A DNA stretch of 50,615 bases from Marinilabiliaceae bacterium UBA5488. GTDB lineage: Bacteria > Bacteroidota > Bacteroidia > Bacteroidales > Marinilabiliaceae. Of the stretch, positions 23,943 through 32,165 are shown one piece after another (the stretch's first letter is position 1; each line of letters opens with the position of its first letter). A program made the position numbers and the translations under genes. The DNA lies in NCBI GenBank assembly GCA_002427105.1, contig DIPM01000015.1:1-50615 (forward strand), in the 5' to 3' direction. The notes beneath the pieces are model-generated. The model saw nothing but the letters and a program-made list of their open reading frames with translations, was not told the DNA's origin and did not search any database.

Positions 23943-26311
23943 GTAAAAAGAAGTATCCAGGCAAAAGTAAAAAAGGCTCTAAGGCAAAAGCCGGGAGCAA
24001 CAGAAAGAAAAATATAGCCTTGCTCGCCTTTAAGGTGTTTGCTGCTCTTTTTGCCACAGGATTGGTATTCGTGTCACTGGTTTATGCCGGACTCTTTGGG
24101 AAGCTTCCCGATTATCAAACTATTAAAAACATCCGCAACAACACAGCCTCAGCAGTATATTCGTCTGACGGCCAAATGATAGGCAAATACTACGTCCAGA
24201 ACAGATTGACCATAAACAATGAGAACATCTCGCAACACGTAAAGAATGCACTGGTAGCAACAGAGGATAGCCGCTTTTTTGAACATAAGGGTCTCGATAT
24301 AATTAGTATTGGCAGGGTATTTTTAAAATCAATTGTGATGCACGACACCCGCCAGGGTGGCGGGAGTACAATAAGCCAGCAGTTGGCTAAGAATCTTTTT
24401 CCACGTCGGGATTATGGCATACTCTCCTTTCCGGTAAATAAAACACGGGAAATATTTATTGCTGCCCGCCTGGAGAAACAATTTACCAAAGAAGAAATCA
24501 TCGGCCTTTATTTAAACACTGTTCCTTTCGGGGAGGATATTTATGGAATTGAAGTGGCCGCCAATCGCTTTTTTGGCAAGGCCTCATCTCACTTAACGCC
24601 GCCTGAGGCAGCGACTCTTGTTGGAATGTTGGCAGCCAACACTTCTTACAATCCTCGCCTGTATCCCGACAGATCCATGCAACGACGCAATATTGTACTA
24701 GACCGAATGCAGGCTCAGGGTTTTCTTTCAGAAGAAGAAAGCGAAAAATATAAGACCATTCCCATCAAGACCAGCTATTCGAGACTAGACAGCAATAACG
24801 GTCCGGCTCCCTGGTTTTTGGAGCAGGTAAGAATACAAACCGAAGCAATTCTAAGTGAGCTTCCCGAGCAAAAGTACAATATTTATACTGATGGATTAAA
24901 GATTAGGACAACGCTGGACTCGAGGCTTCAATCTTACGCTGTTTCAGCCGTAAAAGCTCACCTAAGCTATTTACAGAAAAGCTTTGACGAGGAGTGGAAG
25001 GGTCGTGAACCCTGGGATGCCAATCCTGATATTTTCTATTCTGCGCTAAGAGCAACAGATAGGTATAAAGCCTTAAAGACTAAGGGAATGGATGATCCGG
25101 CCATTCTCGCCGAGCTCGAAAAGCCGGTAAAGATTGAGGTCTATAGTGCTGAGGGAGGAAATCTTAGAGATATGTCTCCCGCCGATTCGTTAAGGCAATC
25201 TTTAAGAACGCTTCATACAGGTTTTCTGGCTATTAATCCACAGACAGGGCACGTTTTAAGCTGGGTGGGAGGAGTTGATTTCAAATTCTTCAAATATGAC
25301 CATGTTACAGCGCGCAGGCAGGTGGGATCGACGTTTAAGCCTATACTTTACGCCACAGCCCTCAATCAGGGTTTCGACCCCTGCGAGTTTATTTCAAATG
25401 AACAGCGGGTTTACGAAAGGTTTGATAACTGGCAACCGGCAAATTCAGACGGAAACCATTTAGGGTATTATTCTTTTAAGGGCGGCTTGATACATTCGGC
25501 AAACACAATAGCGGCCCAGATTATTGACCGCACTGGTGTTAGCAGCGTTATAGAAACTGCCCGTAAGATGGGTATTAGCTCCAATATTCCCTCTGTCCCT
25601 TCAATCGCTTTGGGAACGGCAGATATCTCCCTTCTTGAAATGGTTGGCGCTTACACAGCCTTTCCCAATTACGGGCGAGCTGTCGGGCCTGTCATCATCC
25701 TCAGCATAGAAACAGCCGGGGGTGAACTTATCTATAAGGCCGGGGAGACGCGTTTCCATAATGAAGCCTACAATGAGGAAAGTGCCAGGATAATAATCCA
25801 AATGTTAAGAGAAGTAATTGAAAGAGGCACGGGGCATACACTATACAGTCGTTATAATCTACAAGGAGATTACGGCGGCAAGACCGGAACTACGCAAAAC
25901 AACGCCGACGGCTGGTTTATCGGCTTCACTCCCGACATAGTTGCCGGAGCCTGGGTTGGTGCCGAAAATCCCGGCATAAGGTTTCAATCCACCGCACTTG
26001 GGCAAGGTGCCCATACGGCATTGCCAATCTTTGCAAGATTTATGCAACAAACAGAGAAGTCGTCACAACATAAGTATATAGCTGCAAATCGCTTCTATCC
26101 TTTGCCCGAAGAACTGCAAAACAAACTCAATTGTGAAGATTATCTGGAAGATTACAGACCCCGCGAAGAAATGGGATTTTTCGAACGTCTCTTCGGCAGT
26201 CCGGAAAGGCAGAAGCCAAGGACAGAGGCCGAGAAAGACTCCTTGTTAGAGGAAAGGAACAGAAAGGTGCTGCAACGCATGCAGGATATATTCAGAAAGC
26301 GGGAGGAGTGA
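23939..26311 (+). CDS. Second class A penicillin-binding protein
   Basis: Bifunctional glycosyltransferase/transpeptidase with a very basic N-terminal cytoplasmic tail (many Lys in residues 1-26) and one transmembrane helix. GT51: 'VATEDSRFFEHKG' and 'GGSTISQQLAKNLF'. Transpeptidase: SxxK at S464-K467 ('STFKPILY'), SxN in 'IHSANTIAAQI' and KTG at 648-650. The SxN position reads Ser-Ala-Asn. 790 residues. Starts inside the epimerase stop. A charged C-terminal extension follows the catalytic domain ('LFGSPERQKPRTEAEKDS'). Confidence 0.95.
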   Translation: MSKKKYPGKSKKGSKAKAGSNRKKNIALLAFKVFAALFATGLVFVSLVYAGLFGKLPDYQTIKNIRNNTASAVYSSDGQMIGKYYVQNRLTINNENISQHVKNALVATEDSRFFEHKGLDIISIGRVFLKSIVMHDTRQGGGSTISQQLAKNLFPRRDYGILSFPVNKTREIFIAARLEKQFTKEEIIGLYLNTVPFGEDIYGIEVAANRFFGKASSHLTPPEAATLVGMLAANTSYNPRLYPDRSMQRRNIVLDRMQAQGFLSEEESEKYKTIPIKTSYSRLDSNNGPAPWFLEQVRIQTEAILSELPEQKYNIYTDGLKIRTTLDSRLQSYAVSAVKAHLSYLQKSFDEEWKGREPWDANPDIFYSALRATDRYKALKTKGMDDPAILAELEKPVKIEVYSAEGGNLRDMSPADSLRQSLRTLHTGFLAINPQTGHVLSWVGGVDFKFFKYDHVTARRQVGSTFKPILYATALNQGFDPCEFISNEQRVYERFDNWQPANSDGNHLGYYSFKGGLIHSANTIAAQIIDRTGVSSVIETARKMGISSNIPSVPSIALGTADISLLEMVGAYTAFPNYGRAVGPVIILSIETAGGELIYKAGETRFHNEAYNEESARIIIQMLREVIERGTGHTLYSRYNLQGDYGGKTGTTQNNADGWFIGFTPDIVAGAWVGAENPGIRFQSTALGQGAHTALPIFARFMQQTEKSSQHKYIAANRFYPLPEELQNKLNCEDYLEDYRPREEMGFFERLFGSPERQKPRTEAEKDSLLEERNRKVLQRMQDIFRKREE

Positions 26312-26336
26312 AAATTATTTTCAGACAGTCAAATAT

Positions 26337-26834
26337 CTAATCCTGCCTATTTCCTTTATATACGTACATCACTTCCTGAGCTCCCTTGTGTTTGCGTCGT
26401 TTCAGGAAAACAAAACCTGCCTTTTCAGCCAAGGCAACAGAGGCATGGTTTTCAGGATCTGAAACCAGCCTTAGTGAGGCTTGCACATCTTCTCCCAAAC
26501 TATTGATAAGCGCCACTACTGAGCGAAGGGCATATCCCCTGCCCTGATAATCAGGATTAAAATGATAGCCGATGTAGGTGTAAAGCCGTTTTTTTTCAAG
26601 CGTCAATACTCCTATCATCTTATCATCCTCAGGCAATGCAACAGCTAATTCACGCAAGAGGCTTCCGGGAGCTTGCCCTGCTATCCTCGCCATATCGACA
26701 AGGAGATCCGCACGTGAGATTGGCTCAAAATCATCGTAGCGCGCAACTTCGGGATTACTAAAAATCTCGTAATACGATTCGGCATCATCATCGCTAATAT
26801 CCCGAACACAAAAGTCGCCACAGTTAATATACAT
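26337..26834 (-). CDS. GNAT family N-acetyltransferase
   Basis: RimJ/RimL-like acetyltransferase of 165 residues. Seen: 'VRDISDDDAESYYEIFSNPE' at the start, the acetyl-CoA loop region 'NPDYQGRGYALRSVVALI' (QGRGYA) and 'NHASVALAEKAGFVFLKRR' near the C-terminus, the usual end of the fold. It begins 10 bases after the nucleotide-sugar dehydrogenase and is likely the last gene of that transcript. The substrate is unknown; a sugar-amine role is possible from context, but WbpD-like activity is already covered by the hexapeptide enzyme at 29217. Confidence 0.82.
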   Translation of the reverse strand: MYINCGDFCVRDISDDDAESYYEIFSNPEVARYDDFEPISRADLLVDMARIAGQAPGSLLRELAVALPEDDKMIGVLTLEKKRLYTYIGYHFNPDYQGRGYALRSVVALINSLGEDVQASLRLVSDPENHASVALAEKAGFVFLKRRKHKGAQEVMYVYKGNRQD

Positions 26835-26844
26835 ATTGCAAATC

Positions 26845-28134
26845 TTACAAACTCCAGTATTCTACCCCAATATTCCTTTTACGGAATACTCCCTTCACGT
26901 CAACAAAAAGGCCCTTTGGATGCATCAGCTTTTTAAATTCTGAATCATCCAGCTTCATATATTCGGCATGATTAACAGCGACCACTACTGCCTCATACTT
27001 GCCTTTCGGGGCAGGAGCAAGACCATATCCATATTCACGCATAAGCTCATCTGAAGAAGCATGCGGATCAACCACTTCTACATTAACACTAAAGGATTGA
27101 AGCTCATGCACTAAGTCGGCTACTTTAGAATTACGTATATCGCTGACATTCTCCTTAAATGTAGCTCCCATTACAAGGACGCGTGAACCGTTGATAGGAT
27201 GCCCGGCTGAAATAAGCCGTTTAACAATTTGGTTTGCTATATAAGGCGCCATTCCATCATTAATAACCCGCCCTCCGGTAATTATTTTGGAATGAATCCC
27301 CAATTCGTTCGCTTTATAGGTAAGGTAATAAGGGTCAACACCTATACAATGACCTCCAACCAAACCGGGCGAAAACTTCAGGAAGTTCCATTTTGTGCCG
27401 GCAGCTTCAAGTACTTCATAAGTGTTAATATTCAACTTGTTAAAAATCAGCGAAAGCTCATTCATCAAGGCTATATTAACATCTCGTTGGGTGTTTTCAA
27501 TGATTTTCGCGGCTTCGGCAACCTTTATGGAGCTTGCCTTGTATATACCTGCCTTAATTATGGAGCCATATACCTTGGCTATTTCTTCCAGAGACTCATC
27601 ATCGCTGCCGGCAACAATTTTCAGAATCTTTGTAAGTGTGTGTTCCTTATCTCCCGGGTTAATGCGCTCGGGGGAATAACCAACTTTAAAATCATGATTA
27701 AATCTAAGGCCGGATTCCTCCTCCAGAACCGGGACACAATCATCTTCAGTGCATCCGGGATACACCGTAGATTCAAACACAACATAGTCGCCCTTCTTTA
27801 ATGCCCTTCCAACAGTAGTAGAAGCTCCTTGCAGAGGCCGCAAATCAGGCAGATTATGGTCATTTATAGGGGTTGGAACAGCTACAATATGAAAGTTGGC
27901 CCTGCGCAAATCTTCCGGATTACTGGTAAATTCTATATCGCAATCATCAAAAGCTGATGAATCCAGCTCATTGCTTGGATCTATACGATTGCGCATCATT
28001 TCCACTCTCTCTTCCTTAATATCAAAGCCTATCACCTTCATTTTGCGCGCAAACTCCAATGCAATGGGCAATCCTACATAGCCTAATCCTGTGACCGACA
28101 GTATGGCTTCTTTATCTATTAACTTTTTATACAT
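26845..28134 (-). CDS. tviB: UDP-N-acetylhexosamine 6-dehydrogenase (TviB/WbpA type)
   Basis: Oxidises C6 of a UDP-N-acetylhexosamine to the uronic acid with two NAD+. Seen: N-terminal Rossmann 'VTGLGYVGLPIALEFA', 'PTPI', the central-domain 'KVAEAAKIIENTQRDVNIAL', the catalytic Cys263 in 'GGHCIGVDPYYL', and the C-terminal 'GATFKENVSDIRNSKV' domain. 429 residues. The 'GHCIGVDPYY' and 'ENTQRDVNIALMNEL' features favour the N-acetylhexosamine group (TviB/WbpO/WbpA) over UDP-glucose dehydrogenase. It is part of a minus-strand set with oxidoreductase, acetyltransferase and aminotransferase. Confidence 0.9.
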   Translation of the reverse strand: MYKKLIDKEAILSVTGLGYVGLPIALEFARKMKVIGFDIKEERVEMMRNRIDPSNELDSSAFDDCDIEFTSNPEDLRRANFHIVAVPTPINDHNLPDLRPLQGASTTVGRALKKGDYVVFESTVYPGCTEDDCVPVLEEESGLRFNHDFKVGYSPERINPGDKEHTLTKILKIVAGSDDESLEEIAKVYGSIIKAGIYKASSIKVAEAAKIIENTQRDVNIALMNELSLIFNKLNINTYEVLEAAGTKWNFLKFSPGLVGGHCIGVDPYYLTYKANELGIHSKIITGGRVINDGMAPYIANQIVKRLISAGHPINGSRVLVMGATFKENVSDIRNSKVADLVHELQSFSVNVEVVDPHASSDELMREYGYGLAPAPKGKYEAVVVAVNHAEYMKLDDSEFKKLMHPKGLFVDVKGVFRKRNIGVEYWSL

Positions 28135-28189
28135 ATTGTATTCTCTCTTAAGTCAAATTAAAGCATTATTATATTTATTAAAATCGCAG

Positions 28190-29224
28190 CTAGCGGTTTA
28201 CTGATTCACTTGCTCCCCGCACCCGGTATATCCGCTCGATAATATCAACTACCTTCATTCCTTCAAATGCATTGGTGGCAACCTTAGTGCTACCATTCAA
28301 TGTTTGCACTACATTATCAATCACATGGCAGTGGTTTGAAGCTGAACCCTTATAGCTGCCATAATCATTGGGAGGATTGATAGCTTCAAGCTCAGGCATA
28401 TCATATCCTTCGATATGGCAAACAGCAAGCTTATCCATATACTGGCCTGCAATTTTCACGCTTCCTTTCTCGCCGATAATGGTGATAGAGCTTTCCAGAT
28501 TCTTATCCCATACGGTGGTCGAATAATTTATGCTACCCATACCTCCGTTTACAAAATCAAAGATTATGCTCCCAACATCTTCAAACGAAGTGGAATGTTG
28601 ATGAGCGAAATTTCCGAAATTCCCTTTTATATTGCAAATATCACCAAACAGCCAGTAGAGAATATCTATAAAATGGGAAAACTGAGTGAAGAGCACTCCG
28701 CCGTCCATATCCGGACTGCCGTGCCATCCGCCGGCTTTATAATAACGATCGTCACGGTTCCAAAAACAATTCATTTGAACCATAAAAATTCTCCCAAGGC
28801 GCTTTTCGGCAATTATCTGTTTAAGCCACTTCACCGATGGAGAATAACGGTTCTGCATAACGGCGAAAACCTTTCTTGACACCTGTAGAGCCTTAAGGAT
28901 AACACTCTCGGCATCTTGTTTATTAAGAGCCATAGGCTTCTCAACCACCACATGCTTTTGTGCTTCAAGAGCTTCAAGTGTTTGCGAAGCATGCAAACCG
29001 TTGGGGGTGCAAATATTAATCACGTCAATATCAGGATGGGCGGCAAGCAAGTCGGATAAGGAGCGGTAGAAAGGTACTTCATCTGATGTCAACCCCAGTT
29101 CCTGAGGGTCAAGGATATCACACAGAGCTACAAGCTTAGCATTGTCATTTTGAGATATTTCATAGGCGTGCCTTTTGCCAATATGTCCTAGGCCTACTAC
29201 AGCAAATTTTACGCGATTACTCAT
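28190..29224 (-). CDS. Gfo/Idh/MocA oxidoreductase, WbpB-like
   Basis: NAD-dependent sugar oxidoreductase; by context it would oxidise C3 of UDP-GlcNAcA so that the neighbouring aminotransferase can act. Seen: N-terminal 'FAVVGLGHIGKRHAYEIS', the conserved 'CTPNGLH' and 'VVVEKPMALN' (EKP motif) and a C-terminal alpha/beta substrate domain with 'NCFWNRDDRYYKAGGWHG'. About 344 residues from the ATG at 29224; a TTG three codons upstream is also in frame. Overlaps the acetyltransferase gene by eight bases. The substrate is inferred from gene order. Confidence 0.85.
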   Translation of the reverse strand: MSNRVKFAVVGLGHIGKRHAYEISQNDNAKLVALCDILDPQELGLTSDEVPFYRSLSDLLAAHPDIDVINICTPNGLHASQTLEALEAQKHVVVEKPMALNKQDAESVILKALQVSRKVFAVMQNRYSPSVKWLKQIIAEKRLGRIFMVQMNCFWNRDDRYYKAGGWHGSPDMDGGVLFTQFSHFIDILYWLFGDICNIKGNFGNFAHQHSTSFEDVGSIIFDFVNGGMGSINYSTTVWDKNLESSITIIGEKGSVKIAGQYMDKLAVCHIEGYDMPELEAINPPNDYGSYKGSASNHCHVIDNVVQTLNGSTKVATNAFEGMKVVDIIERIYRVRGASESVNR

Positions 29225-29810
29225 CCCTGTCAACTATCTTTACAATTCTACCTTCAGAAAAAACATACTCACTGCCGGATTCAGGACAAACAGCTATCCC
29301 GTCGGGACGAAAACGCAAACGATGACCGTTTTCGCTTATCCACCCCTCATGCCTTGCCGGATTTCCTATTACCAGCGAATATGGCTTCACGCTGGAAGTT
29401 ACCACGGCTCCCGCCCCCACGAAAGCGTAAGCTCCAATTTCAATCCCACACAATATCGTGGCGTTAGCCCCGATTGTAGATCCTTTGCGCAGAATCGTTG
29501 GCCTGTATTCATGTTTGCGGCTCACTGCTGCACGCGGATTAATAACATTGGTGAATACTGCTGAGGGGCCGATAAATACATCATCTTCAACCACAACAGC
29601 TTCGTAAATCGATACATTGTTTTGAACCTTGACATTATTGCCCACAATAACATCTTTGCCAACCATCACGTTTTGTCCCAAACTACAATTTTCACCTATC
29701 CTGCAACCTGTTATCAGGTGCGAAAAATGCCATATTCTGGTACCGGAACCCACTTCGCAGCCCTCATCTACAATAGCCGTTTCGTCAATAAAAGCCTTTT
29801 TGTGTATCAT
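29217..29810 (-). CDS. Hexapeptide N-acetyltransferase, WbpD-like
   Basis: Left-handed beta-helix acetyltransferase, by context adding the acetyl group to the 3-amino of UDP-GlcNAc(3N)A. Seen: repeated hexapeptide units such as 'IGENCSLGQNVMVGKDVIVG' and 'STIGANATILCGIEIGAYAF', giving the characteristic I/L/V-G-x-x-x-x pattern over residues 10-150. 197 residues, the WbpD size. Lies 37 bases after the aminotransferase and overlaps the WbpB-like gene. Confidence 0.87.
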   Translation of the reverse strand: MIHKKAFIDETAIVDEGCEVGSGTRIWHFSHLITGCRIGENCSLGQNVMVGKDVIVGNNVKVQNNVSIYEAVVVEDDVFIGPSAVFTNVINPRAAVSRKHEYRPTILRKGSTIGANATILCGIEIGAYAFVGAGAVVTSSVKPYSLVIGNPARHEGWISENGHRLRFRPDGIAVCPESGSEYVFSEGRIVKIVDRDE

Positions 29811-29847
29811 AACTCCAATATCCTTAAAATATTCTAAGCCCTCTTTA

Positions 29848-30984
29848 TCATTTGAAAAAATCCCTGACTCTTGCAGCTACAAATTCAACATCTTTAGCAT
29901 CCAAACTCTCATGCATGGGCAAAGACAAAACCTCCTCACATGCTTTGTCTGAGTGGTTTAGTGAATCACCTGCTTTCACATAGTCTTTAAATGCTTTTTG
30001 CCTGTGCAGGGGCAAAGGGTAATAAACTCTTGAAGTAATACCTGTCCTTTTCAGCTCGTCCATCAGCTTTTCTCTCTTTGCATCCTTAACCCTGATAGTG
30101 TACTGGTTATAGCTGTGTATTGCTCCTTTCTGAAGACCCGGAATTTCCATTTCCGGTATATCAGCAAAAAGCTCGTCGTATTGCTTTGCTACAGCCCTGC
30201 GGTTCTCAATAAAGCTATTTAAATGAGGTAATTTACAGAGCAGCACTGCAGCCTGAAGGCTATCCAAGCGAGAGTTCAGCCCTATCATATCATAATAATA
30301 CCTGTTACGTGAACCGTGAGCAGCGAGTGTTCTTATTCGCTCTGCTAATGAAGGGTCGTCGGTATAGCAGGCTCCCCCGTCGCCAAAACAAGCAAGATTC
30401 TTTGTCGGGAAAAAGGAAGTGCAGCCTATATGACCAATAGTACCCAGATGCTTTGTTTCTCCTTTATAGTTATAACAAGCACCAAGAGCCTGAGCCACGT
30501 CTTCAATCACATATAGCTGGTACTTATGAGCCAACTGCATAATCGCTGACATATCAGCTGCTTGCCCAAAAAGATGTACCGGAAGGATTACCCTGGTCCT
30601 TTTAGTAAGCCTCCTCTCTATATCAAGGGGATCAATATTAAAAGTAAGGGGATCAATATCCGCAAATACAGGCTTAAGACCCATCAAGGCTATAACTTCT
30701 GCCGAAGCAACAAAGGAAAAAGCGGTAGTAATCACCTCATCGCCGGGCTTAAGATCAAGTGCCATCAGGGCCAGTTGCAAAGCATCCGTCCCGTTGCCGC
30801 AAGGGATTAGTTCTTTAACAGATAGAAAATCTGCTAGAGCCCTCTCAAAAAGCTTTACCTGCTCGCCGTTGATAAAGTCGGACGATGCGATAACCTGCGC
30901 CATCGCGCTGTCTATCTCTTCTTTCAGCAGCATATACTGAGAATGAAGGTTAACCATATCTATACGGGACTCACTTATACTCAT
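29848..30984 (-). CDS. DegT/DnrJ/EryC1 aminotransferase, WbpE-like
   Basis: PLP-dependent nucleotide-sugar aminotransferase. Seen: PLP-phosphate region 'CGNGTDALQLAL' at 62-73, Asp162 in 'IEDVAQALGA', and the Schiff-base lysine K195 in 'SFFPTKNLACFGDGGA'. 378 residues, typical. In the WbpA/B/D/E pathway it converts the 3-keto sugar to the 3-amino sugar with glutamate. It is the first of the four adjacent pathway genes in transcription order. Confidence 0.9.
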   Translation of the reverse strand: MSISESRIDMVNLHSQYMLLKEEIDSAMAQVIASSDFINGEQVKLFERALADFLSVKELIPCGNGTDALQLALMALDLKPGDEVITTAFSFVASAEVIALMGLKPVFADIDPLTFNIDPLDIERRLTKRTRVILPVHLFGQAADMSAIMQLAHKYQLYVIEDVAQALGACYNYKGETKHLGTIGHIGCTSFFPTKNLACFGDGGACYTDDPSLAERIRTLAAHGSRNRYYYDMIGLNSRLDSLQAAVLLCKLPHLNSFIENRRAVAKQYDELFADIPEMEIPGLQKGAIHSYNQYTIRVKDAKREKLMDELKRTGITSRVYYPLPLHRQKAFKDYVKAGDSLNHSDKACEEVLSLPMHESLDAKDVEFVAARVRDFFK

Positions 30985-31066
30985 ATTGAAACGACAACAT
31001 AAAAATGCGGCAATTTACGAATTTGTTGCAACTATCGAAGAATAGCCCGGACTATGTTTATCCAAA

Positions 31067-32110
31067 TTATAAATCTTTATAAACATGAAGCTCTTGAATT
31101 CGCTTTAGCAGAGAACAAAAGGCAAGCTCCCCTTTTTCCAGTGAATCGTAAAGAACCTGGACCGTAAAAGGACTCATATTCTTTGAGTGGAGCACCACCT
31201 GCGAAAATTCGCGACTGTTCTTATGCAGATAGCGCCATCTGACAGGGTCCATTCCTTCGGCGGTCAATCTGTAATAACGATTGCGTACTGAGTGCCACCA
31301 GTGGCCTGACTGCTCTTTCTTAGTAAACCGAAGCCTTTTGCCATCGCCATACGAACCCTTATTTGCATATACAAAATTCTGCAAAATATAAAACAAGAGC
31401 CTTATATAGAATGGAACCTTAATAGTTTCTTTGGGAAACTCCCAAAACTGGCCTTCGTCAGAATCTATCAAAACGCTGCTATCAAACCTGTAGTGGATAT
31501 AACGAGGCAGGCGCCGAAAGTCAAATTTGAATTCCGAGCCCCTGCTTCTCATTCCATGGGCGGCGGATGAATCAACTATAATACCGTTATGCTTCAGGGC
31601 ACCGGCAAGCTTTTCAAAGGGTTCTACCCGATAGCCTCCGGCTCTAAAAACTATAACCTTATAATCGGGATCTGTTTTGCGGCATACCTCTTCCATCAAC
31701 AACCTGCTCTGGGTGATACAGCCCCAAATAGTCTCCGGGTCAGTTTCATCCTTCTCATCCCAAAGTCGGTGAATGGCAAACCTGTTGTAGGAGAAGCGCC
31801 ACTTATTATTCTCCCAACGGGCATCCAGCCAATGGGGATGAATATGCATCTGCACATCATGCCCCTTGCTTAACAGGTCAGCAATCTGCTTTTCTATCAA
31901 CTCCCTGTCAAAGCGTAAATCAGGGATTTCTGCTTCCAACTGTTTAAGCCGGTAAAAATGGAGGATATCCCAAAAAACAGTCATTTTGGAGCCAAAAGGC
32001 TCCAAAATATCCATCAGCCGATTTACCGGTCGTATCATACAATTCTCTACAGTACCGGAATCATCTCCGAAAAAGAGCTCGTAATCGACCGATAGTAAAA
32101 GATGCTTCAT
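31067..32110 (-). CDS. NodB-like (CE4) polysaccharide deacetylase-like protein
   Basis: 347 residues from the ATG at 32110 (a TTG eight codons upstream is also open). Two marks suggest the NodB/CE4 fold: an early Asp in 'LLLSVDYELFFGDDSG' and a His-x-x-x-His-type metal site in 'GHDVQMHIHPHWLDA'. 'VIVFRAGGYRV' then fits the family's Arg-containing third motif. The C-terminal half does not look like a known domain and lacks a signal peptide, so the protein is probably cytoplasmic, unusual for CE4 enzymes. It lies 55 bases after metK and 82 bases before the aminotransferase, in the sugar gene set. Activity unproven. Confidence 0.6.
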   Translation of the reverse strand: MKHLLLSVDYELFFGDDSGTVENCMIRPVNRLMDILEPFGSKMTVFWDILHFYRLKQLEAEIPDLRFDRELIEKQIADLLSKGHDVQMHIHPHWLDARWENNKWRFSYNRFAIHRLWDEKDETDPETIWGCITQSRLLMEEVCRKTDPDYKVIVFRAGGYRVEPFEKLAGALKHNGIIVDSSAAHGMRSRGSEFKFDFRRLPRYIHYRFDSSVLIDSDEGQFWEFPKETIKVPFYIRLLFYILQNFVYANKGSYGDGKRLRFTKKEQSGHWWHSVRNRYYRLTAEGMDPVRWRYLHKNSREFSQVVLHSKNMSPFTVQVLYDSLEKGELAFCSLLKRIQELHVYKDL

Positions 32111-32165
32111 ACAATTCTGCTTTGGGTTCCCCAAACCCGACTACCCTAAATGTATGGAAAAATCA

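Noticed and set aside
23939..26311. The second class A PBP as a recent tandem duplicate of the first
   Set aside because: The motifs match family-wide, but N-terminal tails, linkers and C-termini differ throughout; they look like old paralogues, not a recent copy.
27229..27801. Open frame of 190 codons on the plus strand opposite the nucleotide-sugar dehydrogenase
   Set aside because: It is antisense to a gene with intact catalytic motifs, has no recognisable domain or signal, and its frame is open because of codon bias in the real gene.
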